The notes beneath the pieces were generated by a model. It searched no databases. It was not told the origin of the DNA and saw only the letters and a list, made by a program, of their open reading frames with translations. The position numbers and the translations under genes were made by a program. Shown in pieces: positions 21,608 through 30,775 of a stretch of DNA of 64,000 nucleotides. Every line of letters starts with the position of its first letter. Position 1 is the first letter of the stretch. Source of the stretch: Xanthomonas campestris pv. badrii (GTDB lineage: Bacteria; Pseudomonadota; Gammaproteobacteria; Xanthomonadales; Xanthomonadaceae); contig NZ_CP051651.1 in the NCBI RefSeq assembly GCF_012848175.1, positions 930,001 to 994,000 of the forward strand, given 5' to 3'.

Positions 21608-22558
21608 ATGTCCTTGCAATCTGTTGCCGTCCTCGCTGCGCTGGTGTGTGCGGCCATGACCACCACTGCAGCCAGCGCAGCGCCGGGCGGCGTGGCCGCC
21701 ATCCAGGCACGCCTGAGTCATCCGCAGGGCGGCATCGTGGTGGTGGCCCATCGCGGGTGTCACGCGCCGGCGCCGGAGCACGGCTTCGCCGATACCGCGC
21801 CGGAGAACTCGCTGGCCGCATTGGAGCGCTGCATCGCGATCGGCGCCGATGTGATGGAAACCGACGTGCGCCGCGCCGCCGACGGCACGCTGGTGATGCT
21901 GCACGATGCCACCGTGGACCGCACCACCGACGGCACCGGCAAGCTGTCGGAGCTGACCCTGGCCGACCTGCAGAAGCTGCGCCTGCGCAGCGATGAAGGC
22001 GGTGCCCAGGCACCGCTGACTGAGCAGCGAGTGGTTACCCTCGAACAGATGCTCGCCAAGGCCAAAGGGCACATCCTGCTCAACCTTGACGTCAAGGATG
22101 CGATCTACGTGCAGGTGGTCGATGCGGTCACGCGCGCAGGCATGCAGCACCAGGTGATCGTCAAGGCCGAAGCCGGCATCGCAAGCTCACCGCTTGCGGC
22201 AATGCAGCCGTTCGACCGTGTGTACTTCTTCCCGATCCTGATCAACGCGCACGGTACTGCCGATCTGGCTGCGATCGCCACGGCACAAACCCGCAACGCG
22301 CGCCCGATGGCCTTCGAGCTGCCCAAGATGACCGCGAAGCAATTGCCGGCCCTGGCAGCAGTCAGCAAGGCGCACAACGTGCGGTTGATGGTCAACTCGT
22401 TGTGGGAAGGGTTTATCGCCGGGTATGGCGGCGATGCCGATGCGGTACGCAAGCCGGACCAGGTCTGGGGCCGCCTGTACCGCGATGGGGTGAGCATCAT
22501 CCAGACCGATGCACCGGAAGCGTTGCTGCGCTATCGCGCGACACTGGAAACACGTTGA
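21608..22558 (+). CDS. Exported glycerophosphodiester phosphodiesterase
   Basis: 316 residues with a signal peptide (MSLQSVAVLAALVCAAMTTTAASA). The GDPD catalytic pattern is complete: VVAHRGCHAPAPE, then ENSLAALERCI, GADVMETDVR, TLVMLHDATVDRTTDG and LLNLDVKD. It hydrolyses glycerophosphodiesters to glycerol-3-phosphate and an alcohol, here in the periplasm. It lies 153 bp after a TonB receptor and probably serves the same nutrient route. The start at 21608 has CTGGAG upstream; the open frame extends to 21554 without coding features. Confidence 0.9.
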   Translation: MSLQSVAVLAALVCAAMTTTAASAAPGGVAAIQARLSHPQGGIVVVAHRGCHAPAPEHGFADTAPENSLAALERCIAIGADVMETDVRRAADGTLVMLHDATVDRTTDGTGKLSELTLADLQKLRLRSDEGGAQAPLTEQRVVTLEQMLAKAKGHILLNLDVKDAIYVQVVDAVTRAGMQHQVIVKAEAGIASSPLAAMQPFDRVYFFPILINAHGTADLAAIATAQTRNARPMAFELPKMTAKQLPALAAVSKAHNVRLMVNSLWEGFIAGYGGDADAVRKPDQVWGRLYRDGVSIIQTDAPEALLRYRATLETR

Positions 22559-22560
22559 AC

Positions 22561-22898
22561 GTGTGGCAGGAGCTTGCGGCGGTGTGCATTGGCTGGGGTC
22601 AGGGGCTGGTGACGGTGAGGCACCGCTGATCTTTGCCATCACCGGGATCGGGGCGCTGCTGTTTGCCATCGTGGATGCGCAGGATGGCTACACGATCTGG
22701 AGCGGCTGGGTGCTGCATGTCTCGCTCAACGCCGCGTGGACCGTGTTTGCGGTGTCCGACTCGGCCGCCGGTGGCTGGCTGGGGATGGCGCTGCGGTTGT
22801 CGGCGGTGTTTCTGGCAATGGGATTGCTGCGCGCATTCGTCAGGCCTGTCCGGCCCGCGCACAGCGCTCTCGTCGCCGCCCGGGCGCAGCATCCCTAG
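22561..22898 (+). pseudogene. Fragment of a CPBP-like intramembrane protease
   Basis: The frame 22563-22898 encodes two hydrophobic segments, PLIFAITGIGALLFAIVDA and a later LRLSAVFLAMGLL, around GWVLHVSLNAAWTVFAV. HVSLN fits the last HxxxN motif of CPBP (Abi, PF02517) proteases. The upstream EExxxR and FxxxH motifs are missing. A second frame from GTG 22561 (VWQELAAVCIGWGQG) ends near 22629, suggesting a frameshift. Probably a decayed 3' remnant; a small membrane protein is the alternative. Confidence 0.4.
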
Positions 22899-22988
22899 TG
22901 CCGCGGCTGGTCAGCCGACGGTGGCAATACGGCCGCCCGCACCGCGTGGCAGTGGCCGAAATACGTTTTGCCCTGCATGCTTTGCACG

Positions 22989-25409
22989 ATGGACGAACAA
23001 TCGCAGGCGCAGACAGGGATGGACCGCACGCCGCCGCGCCCGCGCGCGCCGAAACAACCGGCCCAGCCTCGCCGCCGTTGGTTGCGATGGCTGCGCTGGA
23101 GCGCGGCCGCGCTGCTCACCGTGTTGCTGGTGCTGGACCTGGGCTTCCCGCTACCGCTACCCCAATCCCGCGACACCTCCACCCTGGTGGTGGCGCGCGA
23201 CGGCACGCCGTTGCGCGCGTTCGCCGACCGCAATGGTGTGTGGCGCTATCCGGCCAGCCCGGAGACGGTGTCGCCGCTGTATCTGCAGGCGTTGCTGAAC
23301 TACGAAGACCGCTGGTTCTGGCGGCACCCTGGCATCAATCCATGGGGGCTGCTGCGCGCCGGTGGGCAGTGGCTCGGCAGCGGGCGCATCGTGTCCGGCG
23401 GTTCCACCCTGACCATGCAGGTGGCGCGCATCCTCGATCCGCATACGCGCACGCCATGGGGCAAGGCCAAGCAGCTGCTGCGCGCGGTGCAGCTGGAAGC
23501 GCATCTGAGCAAGCACGAGATTCTGACGCTGTATCTGGAGCGCGCGCCCTATGGCGGCACCATCGAAGGCGTGGAAGCGGCCAGCTGGGCGTACCTGGGC
23601 AAGCCGGCCAAGGCCTTGTCGCAGGCCGAAGCAGCCTTGCTGGCGGTATTGCCGCAATCACCCAGCCGCCTGCGCCCGGATCGCCATCCCGAGGCCGCGC
23701 AACGTGCGCGCGACAAGGTGCTCGACCGCATGGTGGAACTGGGCGTGTGGTCGCGCGTACAGGTGGACGATGCGCGCATCGAGCCGGTGGTGACGCGCTC
23801 GCTCAAACCGCCGTTGCATGCGGCGCTGCTCGCGCAGCGGTTGCACAGCGCGCAACCGCGCGCAGCACGCATTGTCACCACGCTGGACGTGGAGCTGCAG
23901 CGCACGCTGGAAGAACGCGTGAGCAGCTATTTTTCGCAATTGCCCGAACGTACCTCGGCAGCCTTGCTGGTGGTCGACAACGCCAGCATGGAAGCGCGCG
24001 CCTATGTCGGCTCGGCCAGCTTCGGCGACCGCAAACGGCTGGGGCATGTGGACATGGTGCAGGCCTGGCGCTCGCCTGGCTCCACGCTCAAGCCGTTTCT
24101 GTACGGCATGGCGCTGGACGATGGCCTGATCCATTCGGAAAGCCTGCTGGTGGACGCGCCGCAGAGCTTCGGCAATTACCGCCCCGGCAACTTCGATGCC
24201 GCGTTCAATGGGCCGGTGAGCGCGGCCACTGCATTGCGCCTGTCGTTGAATGTGCCGGCAGTGGATCTGCTCGATCGCATCGGCCCGGCACGCTTTGCCG
24301 CGCGGCTGTCCAATGCCGGCATTGCGCTGCACTTCCCGCGTGGCACCCCGCCATCGCTGGCGTTGATCCTGGGCGGCACCGGTGCGCAGTTGCAGGAGTT
24401 GGTAGGCGCGTTTGCGGCGTTCAATCGTGGCGGCATTGCCGGGCATGTGCGCTATACGCCGGACGATGCCCGGATCGACCGCCGGCTGATGTCGCCCGGT
24501 GCTGCCTGGATCGTGCGCGAGATCCTGCAGAGCAACCCGCGCCCCGGTTATGGCAGCGGCACCTTCGACACCGCCACGCGTCCGGGCGTGGCCTGGAAGA
24601 CCGGTACCAGTTATGGCTACCGCGATGCCTGGGCGATCGGCGGCACGCGTCGCTATACGGTGGGCGTATGGGTGGGGCGGCCGGACGGCACGCCGCTGCC
24701 CGGGCAGTACGGCGCGGTGACTGCATTGCCGCTGATGTTCGAAGTCATCGATGCATTGCCGCGCACTGCTGGCGACAGCGCGCCGGTGCCGATGCCTGCG
24801 ACGGTGCAGCCGGTGGAGATCTGCTGGCCGCTGGGGGGTGCGGCCGAGCAGACGCCGCCGCCGCTGTGTGCGCGCCGGGCCGAGGCCTACACGCTCGAGG
24901 GCGCGGTGCCGCCCACCTTTGCCGAACGCGATGCGCGGCTATGGCAGAACGGCCAGCTGCGGTTCGAGGTGGACGCGCGTAGTGGCCAGCGGTTGTCGCA
25001 GGAGTGCACCCAGCCGCATCAACGGGAACCGCGTGCGTTGGCGCGCTGGCCGGCACTGGTGTCGCCCTGGCTCAGCGCGGCCGAGCGTGCGGCCGCGCAG
25101 TTACCGCCGCTGGCCGCCGACTGCCTGCCCGATGGGCGCATGACCGGCGGCGGCGTGCTGCGCATCGACGGGCTGAGCGACCGTGCCACCCTGGCACGCG
25201 CAAACGACAGCGCCCGCCCGGTGCGGCTGCAACTGCGCGCGCTGGGCAGTGAAGCGCGCATCGATTGGCTACTGGATGGCCGCTGGATCGCCCAGACCAG
25301 CGGACGACAGGGGTTTCAGCGCGATTTTGCCGAGGTGGGGACGCACACACTGACCGCCATGGCCGCCGATGGCGCATGGACCCAGCTGCGCTTTCGCGTC
25401 TTGCGTTGA
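22989..25409 (+). CDS. pbpC: Penicillin-binding protein 1C
   Basis: Bifunctional class A peptidoglycan synthase of about 806 residues. After a cytoplasmic tail and one membrane anchor (SAAALLTVLLVLDLGF), the GT51 glycosyltransferase domain shows YEDRWFWRHPGINPWG and GGSTLTMQVARIL (about 137). The transpeptidase domain has SPGSTLKPF (SxxK, about 365), LSLNVPAV (SxN) and WKTGTSYG (KTG, about 536). The C-terminus matches the PBP1C-specific BiPBP_C domain. In many proteobacteria it is beside the alpha-2-macroglobulin gene; here it is separated. Starts at 22968 (TTG) and 22977 (ATG) are also possible. Confidence 0.93.
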   Translation: MDEQSQAQTGMDRTPPRPRAPKQPAQPRRRWLRWLRWSAAALLTVLLVLDLGFPLPLPQSRDTSTLVVARDGTPLRAFADRNGVWRYPASPETVSPLYLQALLNYEDRWFWRHPGINPWGLLRAGGQWLGSGRIVSGGSTLTMQVARILDPHTRTPWGKAKQLLRAVQLEAHLSKHEILTLYLERAPYGGTIEGVEAASWAYLGKPAKALSQAEAALLAVLPQSPSRLRPDRHPEAAQRARDKVLDRMVELGVWSRVQVDDARIEPVVTRSLKPPLHAALLAQRLHSAQPRAARIVTTLDVELQRTLEERVSSYFSQLPERTSAALLVVDNASMEARAYVGSASFGDRKRLGHVDMVQAWRSPGSTLKPFLYGMALDDGLIHSESLLVDAPQSFGNYRPGNFDAAFNGPVSAATALRLSLNVPAVDLLDRIGPARFAARLSNAGIALHFPRGTPPSLALILGGTGAQLQELVGAFAAFNRGGIAGHVRYTPDDARIDRRLMSPGAAWIVREILQSNPRPGYGSGTFDTATRPGVAWKTGTSYGYRDAWAIGGTRRYTVGVWVGRPDGTPLPGQYGAVTALPLMFEVIDALPRTAGDSAPVPMPATVQPVEICWPLGGAAEQTPPPLCARRAEAYTLEGAVPPTFAERDARLWQNGQLRFEVDARSGQRLSQECTQPHQREPRALARWPALVSPWLSAAERAAAQLPPLAADCLPDGRMTGGGVLRIDGLSDRATLARANDSARPVRLQLRALGSEARIDWLLDGRWIAQTSGRQGFQRDFAEVGTHTLTAMAADGAWTQLRFRVLR

Positions 25410-25430
25410 GCGGGCAGGGCCACAACTGTC

Positions 25431-25710
25431 GCCGCAGGAGCGCGCCTGGGCGCGACAGGCGATCCCTGGACATCTCCTCGCACCCGGGGGCGTTTCTCCG
25501 GAGTGGTGGTTTGTCCGCACGGCGTTGCAAAACTCACCGCTCAGCTGGCAAGCCATGCAGGCGATAGATGGAGGTTTGGTGCCCAGGGGTGCGCTGTTTT
25601 TTTGCATCGTGTGGCGGCGCCCGCGCAGGAACATCGCTGCCGGGTAGGAGCGCACCCCGGCGCGACGGGCGTTACCTGGAAATCTCGTCGCGCCCGCGCG
25701 GGTTCCAGCG
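25431..25710. repeat. Two copies of an intergenic repeat after pbpC
   Basis: aggagcgcgcctgggcgcgacaggcg...ctggacatctcctcgc (from 25437) and aggagcgcaccccggcgcgacgggcg...ctggaaatctcgtcgc (from 25646) are diverged copies of one element about 210 bp apart. No gene is credible between pbpC and the ferritin-like gene. Confidence 0.6.
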
Positions 25711-25794
25711 ATGGCCAAGGGCGGGCGTGCCGCCGCATCGCAGGGGCATCAGTCGGAACGACATCAACCACGCGCCACTGCGCAGTGCAGACAA

Positions 25795-25826
25795 CAGACA
25801 GGGCGCTCCGGGCGCCCTGTCTGTTT
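25795..25826. terminator. Bidirectional terminator between pbpC and ferritin-like gene
   Basis: CAGACAGGGCGC, loop TCCGG, GCGCCCTGTCTG (12-bp perfect arms), followed by TTT on the plus strand. Converging genes flank it. Just downstream is a GATGTC hexamer repeated about three times (25829-25852). Confidence 0.7.
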
Positions 25827-25902
25827 CATCATCGATGTCGATGTCGATGTCGATACAGCGGTACACCGAACGCATCGACCAAACCACATCACCCAGCTCG
25901 GC

Positions 25903-26463
25903 TTACTCGCCGATCCAGCCTTCCAGCATGTCGGCGAATTCGTCGGCATGCTCTTCTTCCTGCGCCAGGATGCTTTCCAGGATGCGCTTGGTGGTGGTGT
26001 CCTTGTCGCCGATGAAATCGATCATCTCGCGATAGCTGTCGATGGCGATGCGTTCGGCGATCAGGTTTTCCTTGACCATGTCGCGCAGGTCGCTGCCTTC
26101 CTTGTACTCGGCGTGCGAGCGCTTGGTCAGCGTATCCGGGTTGAGGTCGGGTTCACCGCCCAGCTGCACGATGCGTTCGGCGAGCTTGTGCGCGTGTTCC
26201 TGCTCCTGCTGCGCGTGCTCCAGGAACTCGCCCTTCACCGCGTCGGCGAGCATGCCCTTGGCCATGAAGTAGTGGCGGTAGTAACGCAGGGTGCACACGT
26301 ATTCGGTGGCGAGCGCGGTATTGAGCAACTCGATCACCTTTTCGCGGTCGGCGTGGTAGCTCTCGGTGATGGCACCGTCTTCGATGCTCTGGCGTGCGCG
26401 GGCGCGCAGGGTGGCGGTATCGGTGATACCGGCGGAGGTGGTGCTGGCTGGCTGATTGGACAT
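25903..26463 (-). CDS. Ferritin-like/bacterioferritin-type di-iron protein
   Basis: 186-residue, all-helical, acidic protein. ELLNTALATEYVCTLRYYRHYF and EFLEHAQQEQEHAHKLAERI give the first E...ExxH pair, and ENLIAERIAIDSYREMI with ESILAQEEEHADEFADML gives the second, the four-helix di-iron ferritin pattern. Bacterioferritin and Dps-like families store iron or consume peroxide. A haem-ligand Met cannot be assigned by eye, so the subfamily is open. Its neighbour, a peroxiredoxin 42 bp upstream on the same strand, suggests a shared oxidative-stress unit. Confidence 0.85.
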   Translation of the reverse strand: MSNQPASTTSAGITDTATLRARARQSIEDGAITESYHADREKVIELLNTALATEYVCTLRYYRHYFMAKGMLADAVKGEFLEHAQQEQEHAHKLAERIVQLGGEPDLNPDTLTKRSHAEYKEGSDLRDMVKENLIAERIAIDSYREMIDFIGDKDTTTKRILESILAQEEEHADEFADMLEGWIGE

Positions 26464-26505
26464 GGCTGGCCGTTTTCCTTCTGAGTGGACGGGGAAATCA
26501 ATGGA

Positions 26506-26988
26506 TCAATCGGGCAGGTGCTGCAGGACGTAATCGGCGGCAGACACCTTGAACTCGCCGGGCTCTTCGACGAACAAGGCCTTGACCACGCCGTCATCGG
26601 CATACAGCGCGTAGCGGCGCGAGCGCAGGCCCATGCCCGACCCGCTGGCGTCGATCTCCAGGCCCAGAGCGCGCGCCAGTTCGGCGTTGCCGTCGGGCAG
26701 CAGATGCAGGCCGTCGGGGACCAATTGGCTGCGCCCCCAGGCCTGCATCACGAACGGGTCGTTGACGGCGGTGCACAGCACCTCGATGCCGCGTTTGCGG
26801 AACTCCTCGAAGTGCTCCACATAGCCCGGCAGGTGCTTGGCAGAACAGGTGGGCGTAAACGCACCCGGTACCGCGAACAGCAGCACCTTGCGGCCGGCGA
26901 ACAGGCTATGCGTGTCGACTGCTTCGATGCCCTCGCGCATGCGCTTGAGCACCACTTCCGGAATGCTGTCACCAACGGCGATGGTCAT
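26506..26988 (-). CDS. Peroxiredoxin (Prx5 / AhpE-like, atypical)
   Basis: 160-residue thiol peroxidase of the Prx5 subfamily. The active site is PGAFTPTCSAKHLPG, with peroxidatic Cys at residue 48; a second cysteine at 72 lies in VLCTAVND. Later family segments GSGMGLRSRRYALYADDGVV and KALFVEEPGEFKVSAADYVL are intact. It reduces peroxides with glutaredoxin or thioredoxin as donor. Same strand as, and upstream of, the ferritin-like gene. Confidence 0.93.
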   Translation of the reverse strand: MTIAVGDSIPEVVLKRMREGIEAVDTHSLFAGRKVLLFAVPGAFTPTCSAKHLPGYVEHFEEFRKRGIEVLCTAVNDPFVMQAWGRSQLVPDGLHLLPDGNAELARALGLEIDASGSGMGLRSRRYALYADDGVVKALFVEEPGEFKVSAADYVLQHLPD

Positions 26989-27149
26989 GGGTGGGGCTCC
27001 TGTGGCTGAACGAAGTCTAGAAAAGGGCAGGGGAAAGGCGCGTCAACGCGCTTGAAATCCGCAACCGGACGCCTATCTGACGCACATGGCCGGCGCAACG
27101 GTGCACGCCACCGCCGCCGGCCCCTCACCCAACCTTTTGGAGGCTTGCA

Positions 27150-27626
27150 ATGAACATCGTTCGTTATCCCCAGTGGCCCACGCACGCCCTGCAAAACGAG
27201 ATCAAGCATGTGTTCGACCGCTTCTTCGAACAGAACGGCGATACCGACGAATCGGCCGTGGTGACCGCGCAGTGGGTGCCGCGCGTGGATATCAAGGAAG
27301 AGGCCAATCACTTCGCGCTGTATGCCGACCTGCCGGGCATCGACCCGAGCCAGATCGAGGTGCAGATGGACAAGGGCATCCTGTCGATCAAGGGCGAGCG
27401 CAAGGGCGAGTCCAGCACCGAGACCGAGCGCTTCTCGCGCATCGAGCGCCGCTACGGCAGCTTCCATCGCCGCTTCGCGCTGCCCGATAGTGCCGATGCC
27501 GACGGCATCACCGCCGCTGGCCACAACGGTGTGCTGGAGATCCGCATTCCCAAACGTCCGGCGGCCACCCCGCGTCGTATTCAGGTCGGCAACGGGCAGG
27601 ACGCCAGCGGCGGCACGGTGCAGTAA
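27150..27626 (+). CDS. Small heat-shock protein Hsp20
   Basis: 158 residues with a complete alpha-crystallin domain (WVPRVDIKEEANHFALYADLPGIDPS ... GVLEIRIPKRP, residues about 47-138), including the A-x-x-x-G-V-L signature as AAGHNGVLEI. ATP-independent holdase that binds unfolding proteins. The start at 27150 follows TTTTGGAGG. The next chaperone gene, cbpA, is 394 bp downstream. Confidence 0.94.
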   Translation: MNIVRYPQWPTHALQNEIKHVFDRFFEQNGDTDESAVVTAQWVPRVDIKEEANHFALYADLPGIDPSQIEVQMDKGILSIKGERKGESSTETERFSRIERRYGSFHRRFALPDSADADGITAAGHNGVLEIRIPKRPAATPRRIQVGNGQDASGGTVQ

Positions 27627-27763
27627 GCCGCAAGGCCGCAGCGACGTTGTACGGCTGCCGATCCCGGTGGCGGCCAGGGTCCGGCCCAGATATGGCGCCC
27701 GGAACCTGGCAGCGCCAGGGCGGCCGCCGGTGCAGTGACGCGGCGAGCCAGTGCAAGGCAACC

Positions 27764-27793
27764 TGGGGCGAAGCCATCGGCTTCGCTCCCCGG
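27764..27793 (+). terminator. Strong hairpin downstream of hsp20
   Basis: GGGGCGAAGCC, ATC, GGCTTCG-C-TCCCC forms an 11-bp stem with one bulge. There is no T tract, so it may be a 3'-stabilising hairpin or weak terminator for the Hsp20 message. Confidence 0.45.
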
Positions 27794-27814
27794 CGACGGC
27801 CGCGCCGTAGAATA

Positions 27815-28005
27815 GGCGCGGTCGCCCGCCCGGCTGCGAAGAGATCGGCTGGCACCTCGAGTTGCGTCAGCGCCACGGCGCGGTTGGTCTCCGGATCTGC
27901 AGGAACAGCACGTCTCTGCACCGGGTGCTGCCGCCGTCATGGCCGCGCCAACCCAGTGCCGACCCTCGGACTGGCTCGTGGCCCTGGCTGCGGGCCGTTT
28001 TTTTT
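27815..28005 (+). ncRNA. Candidate small RNA or leader ending in a terminator before cbpA
   Basis: A TAGAAT -10-like hexamer (27808-27813) begins a 190-base non-coding stretch. GGCGCGG (27815) can pair with CCGCGCC (27943), and GCCCGG with CCGGGT (27921) inside it. It ends in a terminator: GGCCC, 7-nt loop, GGGCC (27980-27996), then eight T to 28005. GGCGCGG can instead pair locally with CCGCGCC at 27801, so the fold is uncertain. Could be a small RNA or an attenuator for cbpA, whose ribosome site follows the T tract. Confidence 0.35.
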
Positions 28006-28019
28006 CCAGAGGTGATTAG

Positions 28020-28916
28020 ATGGAATTCAAGGATTACTACGCAACGCTGGGCGTGGAGCCCAGCGCAGGCGATGCGGAGATCAAGACCGCCTACCGGCGG
28101 CTGGCGCGCAAGTACCACCCCGACGTCAGCAAGGAAGCCGGCGCCGAAGACAAGTTCAAGGCCATCAACGAAGCCTACGAGGCCTTGCGCGACCCGGCCA
28201 AGCGCAAGGCCTACGATCAGCTGAAGGCGCAGGGCTATCGCCCGGGCGACGAATTCCAGGCTCCCCCTGGCTACGGCGGCGGGCAGGGCTTCGATTTCGA
28301 GGAAGTGTTCGGCAACGGCGGTGCCGGTGGCGGCTTCAGCGACTTCTTCGAGAGCCTGTTCGCCGGTCAGCGCGGTGGGCGGCCACGTGGCCCGGGTGCC
28401 GGTCCGGGCGCGGGAGCCGGCCCGCAGGCGCGTGGCGACACCCGCGCCAAGCTGGCGGTGCCGCTGGAGGCCGTGCATTCGGGCGACAGCGTGCGCATCA
28501 CCATCAACGGCAAGCAGCTGGATGTGCGCGTGCCCAAGGGCGTTCAGCCCGGCCAGGTGATCCGCCTGAGCGGGCAGGGCACTGGCGGCGGCAATCTGCT
28601 GCTGGAGATCGAATATGCCGCGCACCCGCATTTCGAGGTGGACGGGCGCAACATCCTGTACACCTTGCAGGTGATGCCCTGGCAGGCCGCGCTGGGCACC
28701 ACCATCAGCGTGCCGACCCTGGGCGGGTCGGTGGAGCTGAAGGTGCCTGCCGATTCGGATGCCGGCCGCAAGCTGCGCCTGCGCGGGCGCGGGCTGCCTG
28801 GCACCACCCCGGGCGATCAGATCGTGGAACTGGAAATTCTGGCACCGGCGCCGACCGACGATGCGCAGAAGAAGGCATATCGCAACCTGGCCAAGGCGTT
28901 CGGCGAGACGGTGTGA
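28020..28916 (+). CDS. cbpA: DnaJ-class co-chaperone CbpA
   Basis: 298 residues. The N-terminal J domain has HPD at residues 33-35 (YHPDVSKEAG). A Gly/Phe-rich linker (about 80-135: GFDFEEVFGNGGAGGGFSDFFESLF) is followed by two C-terminal substrate-binding beta domains (RAKLAVPLEAVHSGDSVRI; LGTTISVPTLGGSVELKVP). There is no zinc-finger cysteine cluster, which separates CbpA from DnaJ. Works with DnaK. GAGGTGA precedes the start, right after a terminator-like hairpin. Confidence 0.92.
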   Translation: MEFKDYYATLGVEPSAGDAEIKTAYRRLARKYHPDVSKEAGAEDKFKAINEAYEALRDPAKRKAYDQLKAQGYRPGDEFQAPPGYGGGQGFDFEEVFGNGGAGGGFSDFFESLFAGQRGGRPRGPGAGPGAGAGPQARGDTRAKLAVPLEAVHSGDSVRITINGKQLDVRVPKGVQPGQVIRLSGQGTGGGNLLLEIEYAAHPHFEVDGRNILYTLQVMPWQAALGTTISVPTLGGSVELKVPADSDAGRKLRLRGRGLPGTTPGDQIVELEILAPAPTDDAQKKAYRNLAKAFGETV

Positions 28917-28989
28917 GTTTCCCCGTGAGGAGAATTGGACCCCTCTCCTGCGAGAGATGGGGTTGGGCTGGGAGTGCGGTGAGCCAGCA

Positions 28990-29440
28990 GCATCCCCCAG
29001 CCAACGCCGTCCTTCCCCCGCTTGCGGGGGGGAGGTGCCTGAAGGGCGGATGGGGGCAGCAGTCGCGTGGTGTTCCCGCACGTGTGACTGGTACGGCACC
29101 AACAGCACCCTCATCCGGCGCTGCGCGCCACCTTCTCCCGCACGCGGGAGAAGATGATTGGCTGTCAGTGCTCGCGCGCGCCGGAGAAGATGATCGGTTG
29201 TCAGTGTTCCCCCGCACGCGGGAGACGGTGGTTGGTTGTCAGTGCTCGTGCGAGAAGGCGATGGGTTGCCGGCGCTGCAGCATCGCCCGGCCGACGCCTC
29301 CCTTCCCCCGCCTGCGGGGGAAGGTGCCCGGAGGGCGGATGGGGGCAGCAGTCGCGTGGTGTTCCCGCACATGTGACTGTGACGGCACCAACAGCACCCT
29401 CATCCAGCGCTGCGCGCCACCTTCTCCCCGGGGGGAGAAA
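28990..29440. repeat. Duplicated 130-140 bp repeat (copies 290 bp apart)
   Basis: 29011-29152 and 29301-29434 share ccttcccccgc, gcggatgggggcagcagtcg, cgtggtgttcccgcac, ggcaccaacagcaccctcatc and gctgcgcgccaccttctccc. Between them a short motif ttggytgtcagtg recurs three times (about 29158, 29196, 29232). Together they occupy most of the 765-bp gap between cbpA and the response regulator; no gene is supported there. Confidence 0.75.
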
Positions 29441-29681
29441 AGACAAGCTTCCAATGGAAGAAAGAATGGCAGAAAGAAAGCGACGCCGCACCCTGTCGAT
29501 GGCCGCGTTGAATCCAGCCTAGCCCTGTCCTGCGTCGTCCTCCTGCAGTCGTGTAGAAGGCAAGCGCAGCGCGTCAATCCATCATAGGTGGCGCCACGTG
29601 GCAGGCACCAATCCTTTCGTCCTGCCCACCTACCGAAAGCGCTGCCGGCGCACTACACTCGCCGCACACTAGGGGAAACAC

Positions 29682-30068
29682 ATGGCACGCATTCTGATCG
29701 TCGACGATTCGCCGTCGCAGCTGCTGGGGATTCAGCGCATCGTCGAGAAGCTGGGACATGAAACCATCACCGCCACCGATGGCGCCGCCGGCGTGGAAGC
29801 GGCCAAGGAGTCGCTGCCGGATCTGGTACTGATGGACGTGGTCATGCCCAACCTCAACGGCTTCCAGGCCACGCGCACGCTCAAGCGCGAGCCCACCACC
29901 CAGCACATCCCGGTGATCCTGGTGACCACCAAGGACCAGGACACCGACCGCATGTGGGGCATGCGCCAGGGCGCGCGCGCCTACATCACCAAGCCGTTCT
30001 CCGAAGACGAACTGCTGGAAGTGATGGAGCGCGTGTTCAACCAGAAGGACGAACCACCGGTGGCCTGA
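29682..30068 (+). CDS. pilH: Single-domain response regulator, PilH-like
   Basis: 128 residues consisting only of a receiver domain. Acidic pair D8-D9 (ILIVDDSPSQ), phospho-acceptor D52 in LVLMDVVMPNLNGF, VTTKDQD with the switch threonine, and K103 in AYITKPFSEDEL. There is no output domain, so it acts by protein contact. Sequence and length resemble PilH of the type IV pilus Chp system. No other pil gene is in the window, so the twitching role is an assignment by similarity. AGGGGAAA lies upstream of the start. Confidence 0.8.
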   Translation: MARILIVDDSPSQLLGIQRIVEKLGHETITATDGAAGVEAAKESLPDLVLMDVVMPNLNGFQATRTLKREPTTQHIPVILVTTKDQDTDRMWGMRQGARAYITKPFSEDELLEVMERVFNQKDEPPVA

Positions 30069-30775
30069 TCGCGTCGGCGAGGCGATCCCCGACGACGCGC
30101 TTCGCATGCAAGAAGGGCACGGCCTGCTCCTGCGGGAGAAGGCAGGGTGCGGAACAGGGTGAGTGACCGCCACTGCCGATCCGGCGCCTGGATGGAGCAA
30201 GCGCGCATTCGGATGCCGCCTGCGTCATGTTTCGCTGCGCAAGGCCACATCAGCTCAACGGTGTGCGTCAGGCCTGCGGCCAGTGCAGCACTCGCCCGCC
30301 CGTAACCACCACGGCTCCGCTGCCCCGGATACCTCCGTTCGCGCGCATCGCCCAGCATCGCGGCGCGCATGGTCCCGACACGCAGGGTCATACGCTTGCA
30401 CCTTGGATGCATCGGAACGTGTCCGGCCCGCCCGCTCGCCTTCAAGCACGCCAGCCCAGCGTCGGCAGGCCGGGACTCTCGGGCCAGGGCGCACGACATG
30501 CACGCGGGCGACATGCCAGCAGCCTGCTCTTGGCTGTCAGCCCGCAGCACGGGGTGTCTGTCGTCCGATTCCCGCTCGCGCAGGCATGCCGCTGGTTGCT
30601 CTGTCCCGACCGGCACCCGAGTCGCCGCCCGATCCGCGCCAGCGGCTAAACCGCCGATGCACCGATCCGGGCCTTTCAAAACGGCGGGTCTGCCCCATCT
30701 AGTAGAATCGGCGAATCACACAACACGGCGGCACTGCGGGACTGGCCCGCACAGCCCCTCGATCACGGAGCGTGC
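30069..30775. other. Gene-poor 700-bp stretch before hflK
   Basis: Several open frames overlap here on both strands, but their translations are Arg/Pro/Ala-rich without recognisable domains, as expected of chance frames in GC-rich DNA. A TAGAAT at 30703-30708 could be the -10 of an hflK promoter; no good -35 is at the right spacing. Nothing else was recognised. Confidence 0.5.

Noticed and set aside
25711..27009. Plus-strand frames opposite the ferritin-like and peroxiredoxin genes
   Set aside because: Antisense to genes with complete family motifs.
28917..29600. Several overlapping open frames on both strands
   Set aside because: They translate the duplicated palindromic repeats and have repeat-driven Pro/Arg/Cys composition.
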